Below are positions 49,022-61,620 of a stretch of 64,000 nt of DNA, in pieces. Origin of the DNA: Serinus canaria. Taxonomy: Eukaryota; Chordata; Aves; Passeriformes; Fringillidae. Both the position numbers and the translations under genes were made by a program. A model generated the notes under the pieces. The model did no database searches. It was not told the DNA's origin and saw only the letters and a list, made by a program, of their open reading frames with translations. Within the stretch, counting starts at the first letter, position 1. Each line of letters opens with the position of its first letter. The stretch covers positions 6,649,501 through 6,713,500 of the forward strand of contig NC_066316.1 of the NCBI RefSeq assembly GCF_022539315.1, in the 5' to 3' direction.

Positions 49022-51944
49022 AGGTAATAAAGTCTTCAATTTTTTAATTGTCATTTCACAGAGAACAAAACCTAATTGTGAGCTTTCTTATGCTCTCACA
49101 GGCAAGGCTGAAGTGAACCCACCCATGGATTTTTTTAGCATTTCTCAGGTTTCTTAGGATGCAAAAAGCTTTACTGTATTGAATGATAATGCAATGCTGT
49201 CTTAACTGCTGACCATTTGGGTATGAAATGTGGTTTTAGTCCCTTTCTTTTTAAATACTGGAGGTTGTGTTTTCAACAGGGATGGCAGACCAGAAGCATT
49301 TACAGAAGATTGTTTGTGAGGTGCTATTGAATGACCCCTAGTTTGAAGGTACAAGCTGTGGAAATGGCTTCTGGCACATGGGAGGCATTTTTTGGGGGTC
49401 CTGCTCTGCCTCAGGATGGACATCTGGGTTCTTGTGTGGGTGGTGGTTGCTGCCCTTGCTGCAGGGTGGGTTTGCTTCCTTCTGATGAGGGTTCCAGTTG
49501 CCTCCTGTCCCATGCCACTGCACTCAAAGGACAACCCTAAGGTTACATCCTTAGTGTTGGAAGGCTCACATCCAAAAAGAAAGCCTTGTTTTCAGGGGGA
49601 AGGACAGCTGTAGAAAGTTATTAAAGGTTAAATAACTGTGTGTTCTAGATCAGTATCTTTGACAGCTGAATACTTAGGGGACAGTAGCACTGAGTCTCAT
49701 TTGTTTGTAATTCTGAGTCAGCCAGAGCAAGATGGAAGAGAGTTAGGAATCAGATGTGGAGATAGATGCTAGTACCAATTTATTCCTCCAGGAAAACACA
49801 ACTTCTAAGCCATGTGCTTTTTGGTGAAACCACACTTCTGAATATATCCTAGGTGAACAGAATTGAGGTTAAGGGGCTAATGCTCCATCTCATAGGCAAT
49901 CAGCTGGGTTGTTTTGCAGCCAAGGGAAATGTTGTATATAGCAATTTTCTTAGCTATTTTGTCTTTGGGAAAAGGCTCGTTAGGGATCATCAAATAAGTG
50001 ATCCAGCTGGCTGATCAGAAGCCATTAATTGCTAACTCCCAAATCACCATCCTTCCACTTCTGGCCTGTGAGTTGCTGCTCTGATTGTCCACATTGGGCC
50101 AAATTTGGTATAATCATATGTAACAGTAATCTGTATTTTGTGTCAGGTAATTTGATTTAAGCAACAGACCAAACAGGCCACTAAAGGATAAAAGACAGCA
50201 CATGAGTTACCTTACTGAAGCTTGTTCTGTGCTAGTTTATTATTAAGTAGTGAAAATGGGATTCATTTTGCCCCTTTATCTTATGCCATGAGAGGTAATT
50301 TAAAAATTGCTGCAAATATAATTTCCTTATTGATACTTTCCCTGCTATTAACTTTATAATAATACCATATTCATATTTTAATACCTAAGTTACATAGAGC
50401 AATAATTCCTCAGAAGTTTATTTTTTCTATCTTTTCTCAGCAAGGAAACTATGATTTAATCTTGCCCTAATTCACTCTGAAGGTTAAATGTGGTTTCAAG
50501 AAAAGGAGAAATTGATGGTGGTGTTGTTTTTAAATGCTCCAAGACTTTTTAAGTATTTTTGGCATGCTGAAAATTTACCATTATTATATAGTAGTATATA
50601 TTTAGCATTTATTATCTTTTTTTATGGCTCCTTTTAGTTATTATATTCATAAAGATAAAAGACTCATAAATTACCAGTGAATCAAAACCACATTTAGCTA
50701 TAGTTACTAATTCAGTCAGGCAATGTTTCTGGTTTTGTTTAGAGCTCTTCATGTCCCTTTGCTTTTTTATATTTATAGCCATTTACCCACCACAGCTTTG
50801 TTTATTTTTTTTTCCTGATAGGTGATACACTCAGTGTTTCTTAAACCCTTCCAGTGGCAGAGCCTTTTGTTGATGTGTTTTCATTTTCATGTGTTACCCA
50901 CTTTGTTGAAAGTTTATTTGAAGTCTTCGTGGCAAAAACCTGGAGGGGGACAATTTGGGTATTTCCATTACATCTATTCTATTTTATTTGAAAATTTGAA
51001 GCAGGCTAGGCTTAACATTAACATTTCTCTTAGGAAAGATTTTGCCTCTTCTCTGCTCAGATGTGAACCCTATTAAACTGGCATCACTCTGAACAAAATA
51101 AAATTTGAGAGTGGGGATTGCATTTGCCAGGCTGCCATGGGCATTTCAGAAGGTTCAGTGTTATTTGTTCTCGACATAACCCTTTGAGTTTGCTTACATC
51201 AAATATCTCTTGCACTCCCTGAAGTGGTAGCTCTGATAAAGTTCCCCAGCAAACATCACAAGGTCATTGCAATTCATCCCTGGGAGCTGCTCCTCGCTGC
51301 AGAGCAATCACTTCCAGGCACACGTTTGTTGTTTAGCAAAGAGCAAAAGAGAGATGGGACATTGTGGCTGCTTTAGAGCAGCTTTGATCTTCTCTTTCCT
51401 AACAACTGTGCACAATGGTGATTACAGCTCCTTTTAAAACCTGTTACAGAGGTAGGATAATAAGTGGGAAGGGAATTTTCAGTCATTTTCAGTGTCGATG
51501 AATGCGTTATTAACTCCCAGTGATTTTGCAGATGCTATTTCTGCCAGATGAGCCTGAATGAGAAGAGCTTGCCAGATCAGCTATTTCAGGAGCTCTGTTT
51601 TCTGCACTCAGCAAGGGATGGTTCCAGTCAAGCCCAGTTGTAAATCCAAATCTGGGAGACAGGGTGTCTGTTCGGGCTGCCAGCATATTGTGTTAGCCCA
51701 GCTCTGATTCCTTTGTCTAGAGCAAAACTGAAAATCCTGCTAGAAAATTCCCTTTTTGATGGCTGCAGCCTTGGCTGGCTGGCTGACTTAGTTCTGCATC
51801 GTGGAAGGGCAATTAGCTTTGCAGATGTCTCTGGGCAAGGCAATGAAACTGAGGAAGGCTGCAAAGAGAGGCCCTTCCAATACAAAACAACCCCCCCCCA
51901 GATGGGTATTAGAGCATCAACACCCATGCAAGGACATTCTGGCA
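49022..51944. other. Intronic stretch, no gene recognised
   Basis: Mostly AT-rich, most strongly at about 50240-50830. The frames at 49202-49534 (-) and 49331-49613 (+) cover the same GC-richer patch and show no known domain. Confidence 0.5.
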
Positions 51945-52045
51945 TCACAGAATCATATCATCATTTAGAATGGAAAAGACCTTTAAGGGTATTGAGGCCA
52001 ACCATTAAGCTGAAATCACCTGGTCACCAAGTGCTGCATTCCACA
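51945..52045 (-). mobile_element. CR1 LINE, extreme 3' end only, antisense
   Basis: The + strand reads 'tcacagaatcatatcatcat', 'ttagaatggaaaagaccttt', 'aagggtattgaggccaacca': the complement of a CR1 3' end of the 'ggaaaagacct' subtype, with several changes. Similarity fades after about 100 bases. Confidence 0.78.
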
Positions 52046-53716
52046 AATTCATGATTTCTCTTTGTGAGACTGACTAGGAAACTGTCTGGGCTCTTCCTGG
52101 TTTGTGGTGTCTGAAATTGGAATAAAGATCTTCCAGGAGTGCCTCTACATCAAAACATCTAAATCTACCTGTCCCTGAGCAGCTGGTATGGGATTTTCTT
52201 TTTTTTAAAGGAAGAATTGGAAATTTCTTTAAAATTAAAAAGTTTTAAGTTTTAAAAATCATTCTAACTCATAGATTGATATAATTTTTCTTTGAAATTG
52301 ACTTGAGTGTTTAGACCAACTCCATGTTTAGTGGGGGCTGTAATGGCATTCCTGAGCTTATAAATAGCAACAAAGCTAGTGATCAGTTTTAGTAATCCAT
52401 TGGCAGCATTGCCTACCAAAAAAAAAAGTGGACATTTTGAAACTACTTCAGCAAAAAGCTAATCAAGCTGAGTCACACTCTCTGAATTACTAACTTCTGC
52501 CTAGCAAGTTTGCTTGATTCGACATATGCTACAAAAATTGCAGTTTTGGGGTTTCATGGAAGATTATCTAAACTAATAGCTTTTCAGAACAACTCTGCTG
52601 CTAAAGAATGTGAGAGGATTTCCTGGGTTTGTTTTTCACTTGTTTTTCCCCTGGACAGTATTGCAGGTCTAAACTTGTCTTCCATTATTTCATTCAGTCT
52701 TGACAGTGGCAGCTCCTAATGTGCTTTAGTTATCATTCTCTAGAACAGTTTTGATGCAGTGAAGGGAAATAATTGCAGCCAGTCAAAACATTCATGGGAA
52801 GCTGCAGAGTCTTTTCTCGTGTTGCATTAGAAAGTTGAATCTCAGATTTGTAATTTGTAATTAGTGTTCCACAGGATTGGAAACCAGAAAATAATTTCCT
52901 GAGCAAGCAAATAGTATAGCACCTGTAGCAACATGACTGGAATCTGTTTCCCCTGTTATCTTGAAAATGCTGATTTTTTTTTTTAGAGATCCATCCAAAC
53001 CTCTGTTCCTAAGAGATTGTTTTTATCAGATCAGTTGGGAAAGTTTCTAGGAGGACTTGTTTGATTTGTATGCATTTTCTTGTATAACCTGATGGAGAAT
53101 ATTTGGGGACTGGTAAATGTAAGTAAAATTCATTGATTACTGCAATTAAGTTAAAGAATTGTTTTAATACTTTTTTCAAAGTCAAAATAAATATTACCTA
53201 TTCTGAGAAGATGTTTTCTGAAGAGAAAGCTTTGATCCAATTTTCTTGTGAAGATAGTGCTCCGTTTTAGGATTCACTTGCAGCATTATTTCTAGCAAAA
53301 GGTGACAATCAAAAGCATTTTCAGAGGACTTAATGCTCTTTCCTTCAACACAAAGGAATTTAAATGGATTTTTCCATTGTTTATATGTATTTTTATTGTA
53401 TATTTTTAAATTTTATTTAAAGTCTTACATACATTGTTGTTATTTTACTTTATTTCTCTTTTGGCCCTTCAGTGTATCTGAAGTCTAGAGTTCACAGAAG
53501 TGACTCAAGGGCTTTAGAGCAGAGTGGCTTCAGTATGATAAAAATTAGTTTTACAGCATATTTGATGTGTAACTGTCTTCTCTTACGAGTTGGTAGCAGG
53601 AGCATGTGCAAAGAATCATGCACATTCTTGTGTATGAATGGATCCTGTCAGGATTGAAACCATGAACCTGGTGGTGACACACCACTCTCACTTGCACGCT
53701 GAGGAGTGACTTATTT
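52046..53716. other. Intronic stretch, no gene recognised
   Basis: AT-rich sequence with short A and T runs (for example near 52418-52427 and 52975-52984). Nothing else is supportable. Confidence 0.5.
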
Positions 53717-53815
53717 TGGAATAGTAGAATAATTTAGATGAGAAAAGCCCTTTAAGATTGTTGAGTCCAACCATTAAGCCAGCTCTGCCAAGTCCACCAC
53801 TGAACCTTGTCCCCA
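53717..53815 (-). mobile_element. CR1 LINE, extreme 3' end only, antisense
   Basis: 'tagatgagaaaagcccttta', 'agattgttgagtccaaccat' and 'ctctgccaagtccaccactg' mark the complement of a CR1 3' end. About 100 bp remain, slightly diverged at the terminal repeat. Confidence 0.83.
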
Positions 53816-54000
53816 GCTGCTGCAGCTTTTACTGCAATCTTACTGCAGTTTTAGTTGCTTGTCCTCTGTAACAATTTCGGATTTTTTTTGAGGTTTTTTA
53901 TACAGGTAAAAGAGTTTCCCCACCCTGTTGACCTCAGTGGGATTTCGTTTCAGTCCACATTGAGCTAAAAGTTCTTCTGAAGATCTCTCTAACTTTCCTC

Positions 54001-54127
54001 ATTATATATTCCATGTTTTGGTCACCATTAATAAGCCTAGCGTTATAGATGGAGTTGAGGCACCATTATATATTTCATCTTTGGTCACCATTAATAAGCA
54101 TTGTGTTATAGATGGGGTTGAGGCACC
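54001..54127. repeat. 64-bp tandem duplication
   Basis: Copies at 54001-54064 and 54065-54127 share 'attatatatt', 'ggtcaccattaataagc', 'gttatagatggggttgaggc' (one change in copy 1) and end 'acc'. They differ by a few substitutions and a one-base length change. Confidence 0.93.
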
Positions 54128-57100
54128 TTGAAACCTAATTTGCTTCCTTTAGGCCTGCCCTGGCAATATACAATAATAAACCTTTCCAAATTTGTATCTG
54201 TTTTTGTTGAGCCATCTGGCTCATCCTGTAAATAAAATGTGTAACTATGAAGAAAGCATTTATAGCTTATTTAGTGCTGTTACTATTAACTTGAAATTGT
54301 TGGGAACTTAATAATGTTTTAATTCACAGTCCTTTTATCAAATTGGGCTGTTCTTGCAGCAGGAGAACTTGAAAGGTTTCACTGAGTCACACCATGGATC
54401 TCACTGACTTTTGTGTCTGCTCTCGAGGAGTGCCAGAGAACAAATCCTTGGAGAAAAGAATGAGAAAGGAGTGGCATGCAGCAATAAAATCTTTTCCTCT
54501 TTGTTTGCTTTTCTTAATCTCTGCTAAGCACTGAGCTGATGTTTTTTCACAATCACACAACAACTCCAAGCTCCTGAGTTCTAATAGCTAAATTACAGCT
54601 TATCGTTGTGTGAGTAAAGTCAGGAATGTTTTTTCAATGCATGTTAATTTGCATTTGTCAACACAGCATTTCATCTGCCATTTCATCCATCACCTAAGCA
54701 GTCCATCATCGTGGCATCCTTCCACAGCTGTTTGCAGTGGGATTTGTTTGTGAGCTTCCTCAAAGAGCTTCACCCAGGCACAGGTGCCCTCCACAGGGCA
54801 GGGCTGGTGGTGGGAATGTGGATGCTCTCTCCATGGCAGTCTGTGAGGAGCCTTAAGGGCGAGGTGAGAGTGGTGTGACTGTCCCAATACATTAATTTTC
54901 AGTCTTGTAGCTCTTCAGAATGTTTCTGTAAGTGCTGAATTGTATGTGGCACTGTTAGAAATGCTTCTCAGCTTTTGTTGAGCTTCCTTTCCTCGCCTTC
55001 ATTTCTTGGCCTTTGAAGTAGATCACTGAAGCTTTCTTACCGTGTTAGAGGTGGCTCACTGGCTCTTCAAAGTCCTTGTGGTTTGCCATGGCCACCTGAA
55101 TTGGCACCTGTCTTAGGCTCATTTCACTTTTATAGAAAACATGTTTGCAATCAGTGAAAATACACCTGCAAGATGTCTGGGGTGTTTTGGTATGGCTGAG
55201 GCTTCTGGCACAGGACACCCCTTTTGCTAGGTCCAAATGTGACAGATTTTACACTTTAACACTTCTGGAAATCGTGCTGCTGGTTGTACTGCTGCTGGCT
55301 CTGAATGGCCAGCCTGCCTTTTCTGCTCATATCCTTGCTTGTGCTGTTATTGTTGTCCATGCTTTTTTTCATAATTGATCCTTTATCATTGGATTGCCAA
55401 AGGAGTTCCTCAGCACATCCTTTTTCCGTGGCACTGGCTAAGGCACCTTTGGTGAGCTGCTTACAGCAGCCAGGGTGCAAATTTTAGCAGTGGGGAAATG
55501 GGACTAAAGTGCTGCCAGCTTTTTTAGGGAGCTGCTGATGAGAGACATTGGGATGCTTGGCTCCCAGTGGGGAGTGCAAGTCAACAAATGAATGCTGGTG
55601 TGAAATAATAAGGGAGTTTTGCTTGGCATTTACTTCCTTGTCTTTCATTTGTGCCTTAAGAACATTATTGTCAAGAGATTATTTGGAGATTATTTGTCTC
55701 CTCAGAAGAAGTGCCACACATTTGTGGTGGTGTATTCTTTGGGAAAAAATGGAACTGCCCATCTTAGGCACATGGTTAATTTGGATTGGGTGCATTTTGT
55801 GGGGAAAGAGTTGGTTTGGGCTGCTTATTGTTGGGATTCTTTTTATGTTTGGTTTTAAAATTAATTTTAAATGTGTTGCATTATATGGTATGGGTGTGTA
55901 AACCTTCTTCCCAGATATGTATCTTTTTTTGATCAATGTGTGCCTGGGAAGAAGCAGCACATTCCTACCTCCTCAGAGAAAATTCTGTTTGTTTGATGAG
56001 GACTGTGAGGAGTGCTTCTGTTTTTCTTTATTTTATTATTTGCCTTCCAAAGAAACTTTCTCCTAAAGGAGTGTTGTACAGGGGGAGTTAGAAAAGCTCA
56101 TTGATGGTGATAGGATATAAATACAAACCAGTAAGAAAGGATGTGACTGAGTCATGTTGACTGTGTCTGACTGATGATATCTTGCTCTCAAACAACTGGT
56201 TTAAATAACAAAACATAAGCCCTGTCCTCAATCTTTCCTGGCTCAGTGATGCTTCAAAACACTGTCAAGGTGTGTTGTGTGAGATTTTTATGTTCATGAG
56301 TTGATAAGGAAATATAAAGAAAGGTTCAACAGGGGAGTTATTTGAAAGAAAAAATCTTAATGAATGCTTTAGTCATTTAAGAGGCTACCATGGGACACCT
56401 TATTTTCTCAATAATTATTACACTAAATATTTTTGATGATTCATCTTTTGCCACAGAACACAATTAAAATGTCATATTTTAAATAATAGTTTTAATAATA
56501 GTTTCAATAATTTCTCTGGTTTTATTCATGTTACTGGAAAATTTAATAAAGTTTTTTTTAATCAGTAGCAGTTCCATTTCTTGATAATTAAATGCAAGTT
56601 TCATAATCTTACCACTTTTAATTTGTCCCTGAAGGATGTGAGACTACTGGGAGGTTGGTGTGTAGTTGAGGACACACTGTTTTAAATCTGAATTTTAGAA
56701 ATCTTGCAAAAACCAGTGTTTGGGCAGCTTTTTAAAATGCATATAAATCCATGCATCCTGTTGGAAAGTGGTAGAAGAAACAGGTTGTGACAAAGCAGTT
56801 GGCAGGAATATTGGATTTTTGAAGATTCATTCGAATCTCAAAATCTGCTCTCACAGGCAGGGAAAATATTTTCTTTATTTCTGAATGATTTTTGAAGGAC
56901 CACAGAAAGATGCAGGAGTTTAACTGCCCTATTAATCACTCTTTACTGCTGCTTTACCCACTGCAAGTAGGGTAGCCAGGAGTGCCTTGCTGGTTGGGCA
57001 TTACACGTTTCCATTTCACTGGATTTGGGTGTTAACAGGTAATATTTTGATCCAGCTGAAAGCTTTGGGAGTTTTAACTGCATGGTGATTCCAGTGATGG

Positions 57101-58450
57101 ATAGATTTGCAATTCTGTTTTGAAAGATTTGGGAGGAGGTGCAAGATTTGAGGTTTATGCAAGCCTCATTACTTTTTTTAAATCAACTACTATGAATTCA
57201 AATTCAGTTTTTGGAAGGAAAAAATAATGACGATTGAAAATGTCACCCAAGTCCATTGAGGTGTCTTAGTGAAAAAATATAGAGAATGAAAATGATTGTC
57301 AAGCAGAGTAAGAAAGATATGAGGAAAATGCTACAGGGTGCAATTTCATGAATAAATATCACAGAAAAAAAAATCATTACTAATAATGAGAAAGTAATGT
57401 GCTTGCCTTGTTCCAATGTGAAAGAGTCAGCACTCTGTCCCATTTCTGTTCAGAAATGTCATCAGGTTTATTATTTTGTGCTGTATTCAGGCAGACATTG
57501 CAATTGCATCATTAAAGATGTTCAATTCTTTAGCCTCCACAAGAGACCCTACCCTATCCCTGATTCATGCTCAGAACTCCCATCTAAACTTTGAATTGCT
57601 GTAAATACTGTCTCTTATTCAATATTAAGGAAATTCAAGCTTTACTGAAACCTTTGGCAAGAAGGCTAAGTCATGTAAATTTATTTTTGAGCTGTCCTGT
57701 GGCGGGGAGTTTCACAGTTCAGTCTTAGTTATTGGTAAGAGTGTTGGTGGCAATATGAAAAAGGGGAAAATAAAGCCATAATTGGTCTTTGCTCTATATT
57801 AGTCACCTGCTCTGTGCTTCCATCTTCTTCCTTGTTATGCATCTTCCTTTCCACCATAACCAAAAACAGAGCAGCAGTTCCACATGGGCATGGGCACAGC
57901 TGGATTTGCTCTGCCTCATTGCACCTAACCCTGTGTGATGTAGTTACAGCCCAGAGTAAATGATCCCAGTGTTTTCAGTCTCTTTCCATGAGGGGTTTTC
58001 TGGGAAGTTCAGCAGTCTTTGAACTCTCTCTAATTGTACAAAATACTTGTGGTGGTGCTTGGTGTGCTCATAACCTCGCAAATCATCCATGCTGACTGAC
58101 ACCTGTCTGCTGCATGCCCGACTGCTTCCAGAGCTTTCCTGATGGCAGGGATTCCACTCTGCAGTTCTGCAATACCAGAATACATAGGAACTGTTATGAA
58201 ATATTTGCTGTCTTTAACTCTGGGTTAACTTGATTTTTTTAATGTCAGTCCACAAACTTTAATGTGGTCTAACGTTCGTAGATGGTTCCTCTACTCTCTC
58301 CCCCTTCCTTAAGGCTAAATGCTCTTGCTTTGCTATTCTGCTGTGTCCAAAGAATTGTTTGAAAAGGCTGATACTCTCCTATGTCTTGAGGAAAATGTGC
58401 ACTCACACAAAAATATCAAGGGAGGACTGGAAAAAAAGACATGTTCTTTT

Positions 58451-58510
58451 TTCAAACTAGAATTCTTTGTAAGATTTGTATTCAAACTAGAGTTCTTTGT
58501 AAGAAATTTG
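58451..58510. repeat. 30-bp tandem duplication
   Basis: 'ttcaaactagaattctttgt' and, exactly 30 bases on, 'ttcaaactagagttctttgt' start two adjacent copies. They differ at one position in the first 20 bases. The unit length keeps the frame, so the overlapping 99-codon frame shows a repeated peptide; that frame is not otherwise credible. Confidence 0.92.
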
Positions 58511-61504
58511 AAATACAGCAGAAGCCTTTGTCACAAGCTGTGCTTTCTAAAATGGGAGTTTTTCTCTAGAATACAGCTTTTCTTTGCTCTCTTTCTAGAA
58601 TGGGAGCTTCCCCAATGACAAAGAGGTGAAATTATGATTTAAGTGAACACAGAACTGCCAAAGCAAAACTGTTTCAAAAACATCATCCCACTTGGTTTTT
58701 ATAGTGATTGCAGACATTGTTGAGCTCTCTTGTCTTTTAAAAGTCATACCACACATCAATTTTCCCTTTAGTTCTATATTTAAATGTACTTAAAATGTGT
58801 AATGGCAATGTTTTGAATTCAGGAAAACATACACCAAGAGTAACCAAGTAGATGTTTCACATATTTACATCTTTTGCATGTAGTCATTACAATATGTTGA
58901 CTGTTAGAAAATATCATGTTGTTTCAGAGTTTATGACACTACAGTTGAATTATCAGATAGTCTTTTTTAAGGCAACATGGAGAATATTTGTGTCAGAGTT
59001 GCTTCAGTATTCTAAATACCAAAGTGAGGCAAATGAGGTTATTTAAAATACTGCAAGGCAATATTCCACGCCCAAACATATTTTATGGATTTTTCTATTC
59101 AGAACCATTAAGAAATGCAAAACAACAGCGTAAAATGTCAATACATGGGTTTGAAGGATCGTTTCTTTGAAGTTGTGAGGTGTTCAGTACAAACAGATAG
59201 TTTGGAAGAGATACCCTTTTAATGATGATTTGTGGCCACTTAACAATATGATAAAGACAAGAGCTGCCTCGGCATGGTGTTATTGATGATGTGTGTAAGG
59301 AGGGAGAGGTTATTGGCTCCATCAGTTACAGCAGCACTCACGGCTGAGATGACAGAGCAGGACAGAATGACTGCTTGCTGTGACATGGGAGGACTTCTGA
59401 AGAAGCTGAGGCAATTTAGAGGAATTGCAGAGGAGAGGCTTCCTGGGAGTGGGCCAAACCACCAAGGGTTCCATATGTGTTACATCTTTTCTCCTTTCTT
59501 TCACCAACCGTTTTTTAAGCCTGCTTCAATTTCTCTTGTCTCCTCTGAACAGCTGATTCCTGTTAAGTTTACCATGGAGGTTAGTGATCCTGGAGCACTC
59601 TAAGCTGGGAGGATAACCTTTGTTATCTCCCCGTTCTAATTCAGGTTTTCACAGTGGCAAATGACATAGATAATCTGCAGGAGAAAAGCAATGAGACCTG
59701 AGAAAAACCTTCTTTACAGATACTGGATGATCTAGGTCGTGTCTTCTGCTCTGGTGTCAGAAATAAATGGGCAAGAATATCAGGAACCTGAGGGTGAGGT
59801 ATTTGTGTGTCTCTTGTGCCCCAAACCTTTGCTCAGAGTCTTGCTTGAGCCAAATTAGGTGCCTAAAAGTTTGCAGTACTTTGGGAAGTGAGGAATAACT
59901 CAGATTCCTGGGGAAGCTCCCTCTAACATTTTATATCCCTTAATTCATAACTAACAGCTTGGATTCACAGTGGTTTGCTGTAGGTTTATCTGGTAACTGT
60001 TCCACAGTGGCATGAACAAAGGCACATCATGATTGTGTGTCTGCTTTCCTGCAAATTCAATGCACCTGGACATGCTATGGATAAATTCTCTTTATCCATA
60101 TATATATGTTCAGATATGTTCTTTTTTCCTCTGTCTTCTGGATGGAGGGAGGGAAGAGAGGAAGTGGCTTGCTATCTGATTCATATAAATACAAACATAG
60201 TAAGCAAAATTAGGGGATTAGAGACATAAAATTAAATACTACTCACTACCCATCTAGAAAACATGAATGTCTGCACTGTGGAAGTTCCTTCTCTCTAAGG
60301 TAAAAAATAATGAAAATCCTCCAAGAAAGAAATCCAAACAAGCAGTGGAACAACCTAAAAACCTACCTCACAACTACATTTCTGAATTGAATGTGAAACA
60401 CAAAACACATGGGTGGGATCAAGGTAAATTTTTTTTCCCCTCCATCCTCCTGGTGACATGTTTTTCCTATCTGAAGTTGGGCATGATTTCCATTCAGTGA
60501 CTTCTTAACGCATACTAGGAGTAAGAAAATGAGACTTGGAGATACAAGGTAGCATGAGCTAACTTAGGTTATCCCATCATACCTGCCTGTGCAGTATGCC
60601 ATTGTTTCCCTGAGAAACCATGTGATTTAATTTGTCACTTTTGTTCTTAAGAGTTTTGAACATCCTCTGTGAACAGTTTCAAAATACTGAATCAAAATAC
60701 TGTTCACTGGAAATCTTAATTGCTTATCACTGAAGGGTACTTTTGCAGAGAAATGTCATTTTTTCAACTCCCAGCTGTTTCAGTATTGAAGAAGTTGAAC
60801 ATAAAGATTTTTTTAATTGTATTTTTTTAGGAAAAATGTGTTTTGACTGTTCATGCAATGGTGGTTGAATCAATGTCTTCAAAGTACCTAAAAAATTCAG
60901 CTTAAGACATAGCCTAAGAGATGTAAGTTTGAGACTGTATTGAAACTGAAATAGTCTTAAATAGAAATGCTGTGATTTTAGGCAATCTTAAAGCTACTGC
61001 TCTGCATGCTCCATCTACAGTAAAAATCTGAGATAATTTGTGTAATATTAATCTGTGAAGTTTCATTTAGCAAGAGCACAGGTTGGTGAAGGCATTGTAT
61101 TAACCTAAATAACTTCCTGAATCAGGGACTCAAATATGAAATAAAATGAACTCTTTTAACTTAAATGGTTAAAAATGAACAAGGAAGTAGGTGAAATATG
61201 ATAAACTTTTAAACTCAAAATTTTAATGGGTTTTTCCCTTTCCCCTTTCTGCCAGTTGCAGCCTGGTGTGAAACTGCCAGTATCTCTTTGATACAGTGGC
61301 TCTGTGGGTCATACAGATTCTATTTGTTCAAATTTTGTGAATGTTGCACCCATTTTTGTAGCTAATGGGTTTTTGCTGTCACTAGCATCTCCTGTGTGAG
61401 ATATCCTGTAGTGAGTGACTTTGGCAGTATGAAGGGATCCTCCATATATGAAGTTGGAATTCCCTTATTGCAGATAAATTTTACACCCTACATCCCAATG
61501 CTCC

Positions 61505-61620
61505 TTTTTGCTGGTTTGGTTTGGATTGGTTGGTTGTTATTGTTGGGGTTTTTTGGGTCTGTGGAGGGGGGTTGTTTGGTTTCCTCCAATGTGCAGGGGA
61601 GGTTTTCCCCCTGGGGTGTT
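61505..61620 (+). repeat. G/T-rich low-complexity tract
   Basis: The + strand is dominated by G and T ('ggtttggtttggattggttg', 'ttggggttttttgggtctgt', 'ggaggggggttgtttggttt'). It resembles the tracts at 13383 and 17160. Frames crossing it are rich in Gly, Trp and Leu because of the bias. Confidence 0.8.

Noticed and set aside
55548..55960. Overlapping 117- and 93-codon frames on opposite strands
   Set aside because: Neither shows a known domain, and opposite-strand overlap of this kind fits chance or AT-biased sequence.
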